NCBI GenBank assembly: GCA_031551595.1
Contig: JAVBNK010000085.1
Location: 1-12,847 of the forward strand
Source of the DNA: JAVBOW01 sp031551595
GTDB taxonomy: Bacteria > Bacteroidota > Bacteroidia > Bacteroidales > Rikenellaceae
Length of the DNA: 12,847 bases
Direction of reading: 5' to 3'
In this document: in pieces, positions 6,748 through 12,847 of the stretch
How positions within the stretch are numbered: the stretch's first letter is position 1
Layout: each line of letters begins with the position of its first letter
The notes under the pieces: model-generated
The model's database searches: none
The model's input: only the letters and a program-made list of their open reading frames with translations
Told to the model about the DNA's origin: nothing
Translations under genes and position numbers: made by a program

Positions 6748-7308
6748 TTCGAGCCGCAGGATCAGTTCCTCGATCAGTTTGTCGTCGCCCTCGCCGTCGT
6801 AGGTATCCTTGAGGTTGGCGCCGAACAGCCGCGCTACGCTCTGCCAGAAAAACGCGCTGAAACTACCCCGCAGGTCCTTGACCAATTCATACGAGGTATG
6901 CTCGGTTTCGCGGTCGATCAGTTTGATGAGCAGTTTCCCCTGGGAATAGGTCATTTTTTTGAGGATGGGGGTGTACTCTTTCTTGAGCTGTTCCTCCATC
7001 TCCCTGATGTATTTGCGGCGGGCGCCGGCCGACTTGATGCCTTCGAGTTTTTTGTTGGTCTGCAGCAGCAGGCGGTTGGCGTGCTTGGCGATGGGATAGA
7101 CTTTTTTGAGGTTGTATACCAGTTTGGCGTAGCGGCGCATGTCGGCCGGGCGGTTGAATACGAAAACGGGCAGGATGTCGATCACCTGCATGGTATCTTT
7201 CCCATTGATTTCGATACGCGCCGTATACAATCCCCGCGTACGCGGTTGTGCCGATGCGGCGGCACCGGTGAGCAAGGCGAGAAGTAGGGTGAAAATCTGT
7301 TTTCTCAT
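6733..7308 (-). CDS. DUF4294 domain-containing exported protein
   Basis: The 191-residue protein begins with a signal peptide (MRKQIFTLLLALLTGAAASAQ), so it is exported, probably to the periplasm. The mature part has the Bacteroidetes DUF4294 features: an N-terminal segment with RIEINGKDT and a stretch on VIDILPVFVFNRP, then long charged helices (YAKLVYNLKKVYPIAKHAN, LLLQTNKKLEGI) and the late motif LIKLIDRETEHTSYELVKDLRGSFSAFFWQSVARLFG. The molecular role of the family is not established. The start at 7308 is preferred because an upstream ATG (7329) lies inside the promoter box and before the signal peptide. It is transcribed away from the hydrogenase operon, and the two share a palindromic promoter region. 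Confidence 0.88.
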   Translation of the reverse strand: MRKQIFTLLLALLTGAAASAQPRTRGLYTARIEINGKDTMQVIDILPVFVFNRPADMRRYAKLVYNLKKVYPIAKHANRLLLQTNKKLEGIKSAGARRKYIREMEEQLKKEYTPILKKMTYSQGKLLIKLIDRETEHTSYELVKDLRGSFSAFFWQSVARLFGANLKDTYDGEGDDKLIEELILRLEAGLL

Positions 7309-7318
7309 AAAAAAGTAA

Positions 7319-7334
7319 TACCTTTGCAAAGGTA
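7319..7334. promoter_or_regulatory. Palindromic divergent promoter (two TACCTTTG boxes back to back)
   Basis: TACCTTTGCAAAGGTA is a perfect 16-base palindrome. Each half is a perfect Bacteroidetes -7 box (TAnnTTTG): 7319-7326 for the plus-strand hydrogenase operon (ATG at 7348) and 7327-7334 for the minus-strand DUF4294 gene (ATG at 7308). Each start is therefore about 15-20 bases past its box, giving a very short leader. The two sigma sites abut, so polymerase should not occupy both at once. The palindrome could also be a regulator's operator. No -33 element is obvious. Confidence 0.65.
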
Positions 7335-7347
7335 ATTTTTTTTCTTG

Positions 7348-9066
7348 ATGATCGAACCCGGAAGCCTCTATATAGAACGTCCCGATTGTGGCGATTGTTG
7401 TAACTGTGTGCGGGGATGTGTGGTCAAGGCGATCGATATGCCCTCACGCGGGGCGGTCATCGACGCGGCCCGTTGCGTGGAGTGCGGCGCATGCCTGCGG
7501 ATGTGCGACCGCCGCTCGGTGAAACTGCGCGACGACGTGTATATGGCCCGGCAATTCGTCGCCGGACATGCCGTCAAGGTCGCCTCGGTCAGCCCCGAAT
7601 GGATCTTTGAATTCCCGGGCGTCAGCGCCGGCCGTTTTGCGGGGGCGTTGCGTATGCTCGGCTTTACGCACGTGTCGGAGAGCGCCCTGGGCGCCCAGGC
7701 GTCGCTTGCGGAAGAGGCCCGGCTGCTGGCAGGGCAAGGAGGCATCGGTATTTCGACGCGCTGCCCGGCTATCGTCAGCTACATCCATAAGTACCGTCCG
7801 CGCATGAAGCCCATGTTGCTCGATGCGGCCTCGCCGGTGACGGCCCATGCCCGTATGGTACGGCAATGGTGGGGCGACGGGGCGCATACGGTGCATATAT
7901 CGTCGTGCGCCGCGGCCAAGAATGAAGCCGCCCGCAGCCGAGGGCTTGTCGACCTGGCCCTCACGTACCGCGAACTCAGGCAGTGGATGCGCGAGGAAGG
8001 GATCAACCCCGCCGACCTGCCCGGGCCGGACGCGGGGTTCGAGCCGTTTACCGCCAATTCCGCCACGGGATATACGCTCACGGGGCGGGGGGCGCAGCAC
8101 GAGTGCCGCGAGCAGTTCGAACGGCAGGGGATCGTCACGGTCACCTGCTCGGGCCTCGGGGCGGTGGATGCCGTGTTGCGTGAGGTGCCGTCGCCGCAAC
8201 GCGAGGCGGTCTACTTAGACCTGACGGCCTGCCCGGGCGGATGCATGGGCTCGGCGGCGGTCGGCGTGTGTACCTCCTCCATCGACCTGCGCGTGATGTT
8301 CGACCAGCGGGCCGCGCAACGCCGTAAACGCGGCGTACCCTATGAATTGCCGCAGGTGGATCTTTCCGGTGCGGTCGAAGGGTTCGCGGCGGTCGGCCGT
8401 TTCGTGGCCGAAGGGGATGTCCTGCGGGCATTGGCGTCGCTGGGCATGGCCGGAGAAAAGGAACGCATCAACTGCAACGGCTGCGGTTACGGCTCGTGCC
8501 GCGCGTTCGCGATGGCGTTGGCGCGCGGCGAGGTGAACCGGGGAATGTGCACGGCCTATGTGCGTTCGGAACTGAGGGCGAGATTCAATACCCTGCTTTC
8601 GAAAATGGCGTCGGGTGTGGCCGTGGTGAACTCCGCCGGGCGTATCGTCGAGATGAACCGGATGCTGGCCACCATGATGGGCCCCCAGGCCGAAATGCTG
8701 TACGACGCCTCGCCCGGATTGGCAGGTATGCGTGCCGACGAGCTGATGCCCTTCGCCGGGTTGATGGAACCGGTGTTCGACGGAGCGCAGGAGTCGGTGG
8801 TGCGCGACGTGCAGGTCAAGGAACGGATACTGACCGTATCGGTACATGCAATAGCCCGCCACGACGTGGCGTTAGTGATATGCCGCAATCTGATGTTCGC
8901 GCAGGTGCGCAACGAACAGATCGTGGAACGCACCCAGCGGGTGATCCGCGAAAACCTCGATACGGTGCAGAAGATAGCTTACCTGTTGGGTGAAAACGCA
9001 TCGCGCACCGAGGCGATGCTCAACTCGATACTCGAAACGCATGGCAGCGACGAAGGCAGGCAGTGA
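7348..9066 (+). CDS. HydS-like sensory [FeFe]-hydrogenase-family protein with PAS domain
   Basis: This 572-residue protein resembles the sensory (group C) [FeFe]-hydrogenases thought to detect H2 or redox state. In order: two [4Fe-4S] motifs (Cys14/17/20/24 and Cys43/46/49/53, both CxxCxxCxxxC), a hydrogenase H-cluster domain (about 75-320), an Fe-S domain with Cys376-x2-Cys379-GYGS-Cys384 and Cys401, a PAS domain (about 412-515), and a helical C-terminus (about 518-565) suited to dimer signalling. The four H-cluster cysteines are present (Cys139, Cys187, Cys295, Cys299), but the proton-relay cysteine of the TSCCP loop is Arg138, and the lysine of the C-x-x-K-x-x-E loop is replaced by Ala190 with Lys191 next to it; Glu193 remains. 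That suggests sensing rather than fast turnover. It lacks a kinase domain; the next gene encodes a phosphatase. The start is ATG 7348; TTG at 7345 is an alternative. No signal peptide or membrane segment is seen. Confidence 0.88.
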   Translation: MIEPGSLYIERPDCGDCCNCVRGCVVKAIDMPSRGAVIDAARCVECGACLRMCDRRSVKLRDDVYMARQFVAGHAVKVASVSPEWIFEFPGVSAGRFAGALRMLGFTHVSESALGAQASLAEEARLLAGQGGIGISTRCPAIVSYIHKYRPRMKPMLLDAASPVTAHARMVRQWWGDGAHTVHISSCAAAKNEAARSRGLVDLALTYRELRQWMREEGINPADLPGPDAGFEPFTANSATGYTLTGRGAQHECREQFERQGIVTVTCSGLGAVDAVLREVPSPQREAVYLDLTACPGGCMGSAAVGVCTSSIDLRVMFDQRAAQRRKRGVPYELPQVDLSGAVEGFAAVGRFVAEGDVLRALASLGMAGEKERINCNGCGYGSCRAFAMALARGEVNRGMCTAYVRSELRARFNTLLSKMASGVAVVNSAGRIVEMNRMLATMMGPQAEMLYDASPGLAGMRADELMPFAGLMEPVFDGAQESVVRDVQVKERILTVSVHAIARHDVALVICRNLMFAQVRNEQIVERTQRVIRENLDTVQKIAYLLGENASRTEAMLNSILETHGSDEGRQ

Positions 9067-10207
9067 GCGTGAAGGGTTCTTTGTGGAGATGAGTTGCTCG
9101 CAGCTCAGCGAGCGCGGGCAGATGGTGTCGGGCGACATCTATATCCAACGGCGCCTGGGCAACCGGTCGTTGCTGGTGCTCTCGGACGGGGCGGGCAGCG
9201 GCGTGAAGGCCAATATCAAGGCCGGGGTGATCTCGTCCATGGCGCTCAACTACGCGCTGGCCGACAAAAGCGCCACCCATGCCGCCCGGGCAATTATCCG
9301 TACCTTTGCCGGCAGCGGCGAAGAGCGGCCTGCAACCTTCACCATGATGGATATCCACCGCGGGGGCGAGGTGCGGGTCGTGGAATATGACAATCCACCT
9401 TACGTACTGCTGCGCGGGGGGCGGGTCGTCGGGCCTGAGCGGGAAACGGTTGAGATGGATGAGGGACGCAGGATCGTGCGGAGCCGCTTTATGGCCGAGA
9501 TCGAGGACCGTTTGGTGCTGTTCTCGGACGGGGTGGCCGCTTCGGGAATCGCCGAATGGGGCCATGAAGGAGTGGCTGAATTCTGCCGTGAAAGGGTGGG
9601 GGACGACCCGGGCGTTTCGGCGTTCGCGCTGGCGCGTGCGGTGATGGCCCGCGCCGAGCAGAACGACCAGTTCGCCCCGAAGAACGATATGACCTGCGTG
9701 ACGGTCTATTTCCGTCGTCCGAGGCGCATCCTGGTCTGCACGGGGCCGCCGTACCGCGAGGAGAACGATGCGGCGCTGGCCGACATGGTGGCCCGTTACG
9801 ACGGCACGGTGATGATCTGCGGAGGAACAACCGCACAGATCGTTTCGCGCGAGTTGGGACGTGAAGTGAAGGTGCAGCTCAGGCGCGATCCGGCGGGTTT
9901 GCCGCCCACGTCGACAATGGAAGGCGTGGCGATGGTGACCGAAGGGGTGCTGACGCTGAGCAAGGTGAAAAGCCTGCTGGAGAATATGGCGGGCAGCGAA
10001 ATCGACCGCCAGGGTACCGACGCGGCGGTCGCACGGCTGCTGCTGGGGCACGACATTATAGAATTCAGGGTGGGGACGCGGATCAACCCGATCCACCAGG
10101 ACCCCGACCTGCCGCTGGAACTGGAACTGCGCCGCAACCTGGTCAAGGGATTGGGCGCGGTGCTGGAAACGAAATTTATGAAGGAAATAACGATAAATCA
10201 TATATGA
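9041..10207 (+). CDS. SpoIIE-type PP2C serine phosphatase linked to the hydrogenase sensor
   Basis: The 388-residue protein has a PPM/SpoIIE phosphatase domain (about 12-225). The metal-binding aspartates are visible: Asp32 in VSGDIY, Asp49 in LSDGAGSGVKAN, Asp163 in FSDGVAASG and Asp216 in KNDMTCVTV. Such enzymes remove phosphate from Ser/Thr residues, classically on STAS-domain anti-anti-sigma proteins. Residues about 228-388 form an extension outside the phosphatase core, with CTGPPY (233-238), a CGGTTAQIVSRELGREV stretch (260-276) and a late LELELRRNLVKG segment; I cannot assign it. ATG 9041 is chosen because it retains the conserved FFVEMSCSQLSERGQ region; it overlaps the sensor gene by 26 bases, so the two are coupled. 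GTG 9083 or ATG 9089 would cut into that region. No STAS or anti-sigma gene is in the window, so its substrate is unknown. Confidence 0.88.
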   Translation: MAATKAGSEREGFFVEMSCSQLSERGQMVSGDIYIQRRLGNRSLLVLSDGAGSGVKANIKAGVISSMALNYALADKSATHAARAIIRTFAGSGEERPATFTMMDIHRGGEVRVVEYDNPPYVLLRGGRVVGPERETVEMDEGRRIVRSRFMAEIEDRLVLFSDGVAASGIAEWGHEGVAEFCRERVGDDPGVSAFALARAVMARAEQNDQFAPKNDMTCVTVYFRRPRRILVCTGPPYREENDAALADMVARYDGTVMICGGTTAQIVSRELGREVKVQLRRDPAGLPPTSTMEGVAMVTEGVLTLSKVKSLLENMAGSEIDRQGTDAAVARLLLGHDIIEFRVGTRINPIHQDPDLPLELELRRNLVKGLGAVLETKFMKEITINHI

Positions 10208-10211
10208 ACCG

Positions 10212-10472
10212 ATGAAAAAATTACCCGTAAAGATCTGCACCGGCACGCTATGTTACGTCATGGGCGGCGCCGAGCTGCAATTGCTGGACGAGTCGCTGCC
10301 GGCGGAACTCCTCGCACAGATCGATATCCAGGGTTCGCCCTGCCTCGACTACTGCAACCAGGAGGAAGCCTCCAATGCGCCTTACGTCCTGGTGGGCGGC
10401 GAACTGATCCGCCGCGCCAACATTTCCAAAGTCGTCGAAGAAATAAAAAGGCAACTCCATGGCGGTGAATAA
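10212..10472 (+). CDS. [2Fe-2S] thioredoxin-like ferredoxin (NuoE C-terminal type)
   Basis: The 86-residue protein has the thioredoxin-like [2Fe-2S] cysteine pattern: Cys9-x4-Cys14 (KICTGTLCYVMGG) and Cys44-x3-Cys48 (GSPCLDYCN). It is the size of the isolated ferredoxin domain of NuoE/HydC-type proteins, without their N-terminal helices. It begins four bases after the phosphatase gene and overlaps the hydrogenase gene by 14 bases, so it should be made together with both. A likely role is electron transfer to or from the hydrogenase, or assembly of a sensory complex. It is cytoplasmic; no signal peptide is present. Confidence 0.88.
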   Translation: MKKLPVKICTGTLCYVMGGAELQLLDESLPAELLAQIDIQGSPCLDYCNQEEASNAPYVLVGGELIRRANISKVVEEIKRQLHGGE

Positions 10473-11886
10473 TGCTGTGCTGATCCGCCGGGAATTGCTT
10501 ACGCGGATGGCTAAACTCTTCAGGGAGCGCGAGATGGAGCTAAGGATCGACCGCATCCCCTATGAAATGCGCCCGAAGGGCGCTGAAACTTCACGCTGCT
10601 GCGTTTACAAAGACCGGGCGATGATCCGTTACAAGGTAATGGCGCTGCTGGGCTTCAATGTGCGCGACGAGGAGGACGAGCTCACGCCGCTGGCCGAATA
10701 CGTGCGCCGTGCGGTGGCCCGTACCGAAGTGTCGGCCGAGCCGCTGACGGTGATCGACGACGTGTGCAGCGGTTGCGTGAAAGTCAATTACGTGGTCACC
10801 AATATGTGCCGCGGTTGCCTGGCACGCCCCTGCACCACGAGCTGTAACAAACAGGCGATCAGTTTCTCGAACGGCCAGGCGCATATCGACCCGTCGAAAT
10901 GCGTCAACTGCGGCCTTTGCCAGAAAGCGTGCCCCTACCATGCCATTATCTACGTGCCCGTGCCGTGCGAGGAGGCCTGTCCCGTGGGTGCGATCACCAA
11001 GCGCGGGGACGGCACCGAAGAAATCGATTACAGCAAATGCATCTATTGCGGCCGCTGCATCGTTTCGTGCCCGTTCGGCGCGGTGATGGAAAAGTCGCAC
11101 TTTATGGACGTGTTCGGCGCGGTCCACAACGGTAAAAAAGTGGTCGCCATGGTCGCCCCGGCCATCGAAGGGCAGTTCAAAGCCCCTCTGGGCCAGATCC
11201 TCGGCGCGATCAAGGCGCTGGGGTTCCACGACGTGATCGAGGTGGCCAAAGGCGCTGACATCACCACTGAAAACGAGGCTGAGGAATTCGCCCACAAGAT
11301 GCACGAAGGCCAGGCGTTCATGACCACGTCGTGCTGCCCGTCCTACGTGCAGGCGGTCAATAAGCACATGCCGGAGATCAAGCCGTTCGTATCGGACACC
11401 GGATCGCCGATGCACTATACGGCAAAAATGACCCGCGAGATGTATCCCGATGCGGTGCTGGTGTTCATCGGGCCGTGCCTGGCCAAGCGCCATGAGGCCT
11501 ACATCGACCCCAATACCGACCTGATGCTCTCGTTCGAGGAGATCGGTTCGATGCTGATCGCCTACGGCATCGACGTGAACACGGCCGAGCCGGTGAAGAT
11601 CGACGCGTCGATCGACTCCACGAGCCGCGGCTATCCGGTGACGGCCGGCGTGATGGGTGCGGTGAAAGCCAAGGCGGGCGATGCGGTGGAGATCCGCCCG
11701 GTCGTGGTCAACGGCCTGAACAAGCAGACGATCAGGGAGCTGCGCGGATATGCCGCGTCGTGTCCGGGCAATATGGTCGAGGTGATGGCGTGCGAAGGCG
11801 GCTGTGTGAACGGCTGCAACGTGATCGCCAACCCGAAGATCGCCACCCGCCAGGTCGACGAAGTCGTTAAACAGAAATTCGAATAA
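10459..11886 (+). CDS. hydA: [FeFe]-hydrogenase, monomeric group B type
   Basis: The 475-residue enzyme catalyses reversible 2H+ + 2e- to H2. All H-cluster loops are canonical: TTSCCPSY with the proton-relay Cys292 and ligand Cys293; PCLAKRHEA with Cys340, Lys343 and Glu346; MACEGGCVNG with Cys445 and Cys449. The N-terminal half is rich in cysteine: Cys103/106, Cys117/120/125/129, Cys148/151/154/158, Cys170/174 and Cys194/197/200/204, enough for several [4Fe-4S] clusters. The layout without a [2Fe-2S] plant-type domain, and with the extra N-terminal cysteines, fits group B rather than the clostridial group A enzymes. It is cytoplasmic and oxygen-sensitive by family. The ATG at 10459 overlaps the ferredoxin gene by 14 bases. 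HydE/F/G maturases are required but are not in the window. Confidence 0.93.
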   Translation: MAVNNAVLIRRELLTRMAKLFREREMELRIDRIPYEMRPKGAETSRCCVYKDRAMIRYKVMALLGFNVRDEEDELTPLAEYVRRAVARTEVSAEPLTVIDDVCSGCVKVNYVVTNMCRGCLARPCTTSCNKQAISFSNGQAHIDPSKCVNCGLCQKACPYHAIIYVPVPCEEACPVGAITKRGDGTEEIDYSKCIYCGRCIVSCPFGAVMEKSHFMDVFGAVHNGKKVVAMVAPAIEGQFKAPLGQILGAIKALGFHDVIEVAKGADITTENEAEEFAHKMHEGQAFMTTSCCPSYVQAVNKHMPEIKPFVSDTGSPMHYTAKMTREMYPDAVLVFIGPCLAKRHEAYIDPNTDLMLSFEEIGSMLIAYGIDVNTAEPVKIDASIDSTSRGYPVTAGVMGAVKAKAGDAVEIRPVVVNGLNKQTIRELRGYAASCPGNMVEVMACEGGCVNGCNVIANPKIATRQVDEVVKQKFE

Positions 11887-11889
11887 TCT

Positions 11890-11924
11890 CCCCGGGCCCG
11901 GCACATTTGTTGCCGGGCCCGGGG
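11890..11924. terminator. GC-rich hairpin between hydrogenase and flavodiiron genes
   Basis: CCCCGGGCCCGGCA (11890-11903) pairs perfectly with 11911-11924 around CATTTGT, four bases after the hydrogenase stop. There is no T-run, so it is not a classic intrinsic terminator. A 14-bp GC-rich stem may slow polymerase, partly terminate, or protect the 3' end of the hydrogenase mRNA while letting some transcription reach the flavodiiron gene 17 bases further on. A small palindrome CCAAT-CC-ATTGG follows (11928-11939). Confidence 0.6.
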
Positions 11925-11941
11925 TATCCAATCCATTGGTT

Positions 11942-12847
11942 ATGCAACACAGTGTTAAAATAACGGATAAAGTGTGGTGGCTCGGCGTGAACGACCGCCG
12001 CAAGCAACTTTTTGAAAATATATGGCCCGTCCCGCACGGGGTGTCGTACAACTCCTACCTGATCGCCGATCGGAAGTCTGCGCTGATGGACACCATCGAG
12101 GTGGGCACGGACGGCACATACCTCGAACGCATCGAATCGATTCTCGGCGGACGGCCGCTGGACTATCTGGTGATCAACCATATGGAACTCGACCATGCGG
12201 GCGAGGTGGAAGCCGTGCTGCGCCGCTGGCCCGAGGCCAAAGTGATCGGCAATTCCAAGACGTTCAAGGTGCTGCAGGCCTACTACGGCGATTTTTGTGC
12301 CAACTTCCAGGAGGTGCAGGACGGCGAAGAACTCGATCTGGGCGAATGCAAACTCAAATTCGTATTCACGCCCTGGGTCCACTGGCCCGAAACGATGATG
12401 ACCTACGAAATGACCGGGCGGACGCTCTTTTCGGCCGACGCGTTCGGTACGTTCGGGGCGCTCAACGGCGGTGTCCTCGACTCGCAGACCCATTTCGACT
12501 TCTATGAGGAAGAAATGCGCCGCTACTACTCGAACATCGTGGGCAAGTACAGCGGTATGGTGCAGAAGGCGTTCGCCAAACTGGCCGGGGTGCCGATCCG
12601 CACGATCTGCTCGCTGCACGGGCCGGTATGGCAGGCCAATGCAGACAAGGTGATCTCGCTTTACGATCGCTGGAGCCGCTACGAAGCCGACCCGGGCGTG
12701 GTGGTGATTTACGCCTCGATGTACAACAACACCGCCCGCATGGCCGACTACATCGCCATGAAAGTGGCCGAACAGGGCATCCGCAACATCGTGGTGCACG
12801 ACGTGTCGAAAACCCATATTTCATACCTTATTAACGATATCTGGAAA
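11942..12847 (+). CDS. fprA: A-type flavodiiron protein (FprA family), 3' end beyond window
   Basis: Flavodiiron proteins reduce O2 to water or NO to N2O and protect anaerobes. The first 302 residues are present and the frame is open to the last base, so the gene continues outside; family members have about 400 residues. The metallo-beta-lactamase-like domain has the full di-iron ligand set: His80, Glu82, Asp84 and His85 (HMELDH), His147 (WVHWPE), Asp166 (SADAFGTFG) and His226 (SLHGPVW). A flavodoxin domain begins near residue 252 (VVVIYASMYNNTARMA), where FMN phosphate would bind. The start ATG 11942 is 55 bases after the hydrogenase stop with a hairpin between. Location beside an oxygen-sensitive hydrogenase suggests it removes O2, perhaps with electrons from the same pool; that link is inferred. 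The symbol is a family name rather than a proven ortholog. Confidence 0.92.
   Translation, partial: MQHSVKITDKVWWLGVNDRRKQLFENIWPVPHGVSYNSYLIADRKSALMDTIEVGTDGTYLERIESILGGRPLDYLVINHMELDHAGEVEAVLRRWPEAKVIGNSKTFKVLQAYYGDFCANFQEVQDGEELDLGECKLKFVFTPWVHWPETMMTYEMTGRTLFSADAFGTFGALNGGVLDSQTHFDFYEEEMRRYYSNIVGKYSGMVQKAFAKLAGVPIRTICSLHGPVWQANADKVISLYDRWSRYEADPGVVVIYASMYNNTARMADYIAMKVAEQGIRNIVVHDVSKTHISYLINDIWK

Noticed and set aside
6573..6812. A 79-codon plus-strand frame between the YjdI-like and DUF4294 genes
   Set aside because: Arg/Pro/Ser-rich random-looking translation that runs into the DUF4294 gene on the opposite strand.
9020..10246. Long minus-strand open frame opposite the phosphatase
   Set aside because: Its composition is His/Arg/Gln-rich with no domain pattern; it is the antisense shadow of a clear SpoIIE-type gene.
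10591..12051. A 486-codon open frame on the minus strand opposite the hydrogenase
   Set aside because: It is His/Arg/Asp-rich low-complexity translation typical of the antisense of a GC-rich gene, and the plus strand has unmistakable hydrogenase motifs.
11867..12817. Minus-strand open frame opposite the flavodiiron gene
   Set aside because: The plus strand has all seven di-iron ligands and an uninterrupted frame; the antisense frame shows no family features.
1..12847. CRISPR array
   Set aside because: No regularly spaced direct repeats of 23 or more bases are visible; the only short tandem repeats are the GTTAC pairs and the GACCACT pair.

Overview
The window looks like chromosomal DNA from a GC-rich anaerobic member of the Bacteroidales, most likely a Rikenellaceae/Alistipes-type gut bacterium. 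This rests on protein families typical of that order (DUF4294, an arm-binding/SAM-like tyrosine recombinase), on Bacteroidetes-type TAnnTTTG promoter boxes a short distance before several genes, on weak or absent Shine-Dalgarno sequences, and on the oxygen-sensitive metabolism encoded. No ribosomal RNA or other taxonomic marker is present, so the genus is an inference.

Layout. Bases 1-204 are AT-rich with no gene and abut the broken 3' end of a tyrosine integrase (196-1254, minus), which stops right after its HxxR motif. Bases 1255-1926 hold no gene but contain repeats, a T-arm-like fragment of a tRNA/tmRNA and a dense cluster of hairpins ending in a terminator; I read 1-1926 as the relic of a mobile element. 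Bases 1927-5749 (minus) are core chromosome: a decayed secreted-protein gene translationally coupled to dapA, then dapA (lysine and cell-wall precursor synthesis), then ligA (NAD-dependent DNA ligase). Bases 5906-6525 (plus) carry a small acidic protein of unknown function, a strong hairpin terminator and a small YjdI-like [4Fe-4S] protein. A DUF4294 exported protein lies on the minus strand (6733-7308).

The most interesting part is 7348-11886, a tightly packed plus-strand operon of four genes: (1) a hydrogenase-like protein with H-cluster cysteines, 2x[4Fe-4S], an extra Fe-S domain, a PAS domain and a C-terminal helix, which looks like a hydrogen or redox sensor rather than a turnover enzyme; (2) a SpoIIE/PP2C-type phosphatase with a long unassigned C-terminal region; (3) a [2Fe-2S] thioredoxin-like ferredoxin; (4) a complete [FeFe]-hydrogenase with canonical H-cluster motifs. 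A flavodiiron protein (O2 or NO reductase) follows after a GC-rich hairpin and runs off the window end. Sensor-phosphatase-hydrogenase clusters are known from genomic classifications of [FeFe]-hydrogenases (sensory group C with group B enzymes), but to my knowledge the signalling path of the phosphatase-linked type has not been worked out. The likely logic is that the sensor reads H2 or redox state and passes it through PAS/helix contacts to the phosphatase, while the ferredoxin and hydrogenase handle electrons and the flavodiiron protein removes oxygen. The hydrogenase maturases (HydE/F/G) and any partner-switch target of the phosphatase are not in the window.
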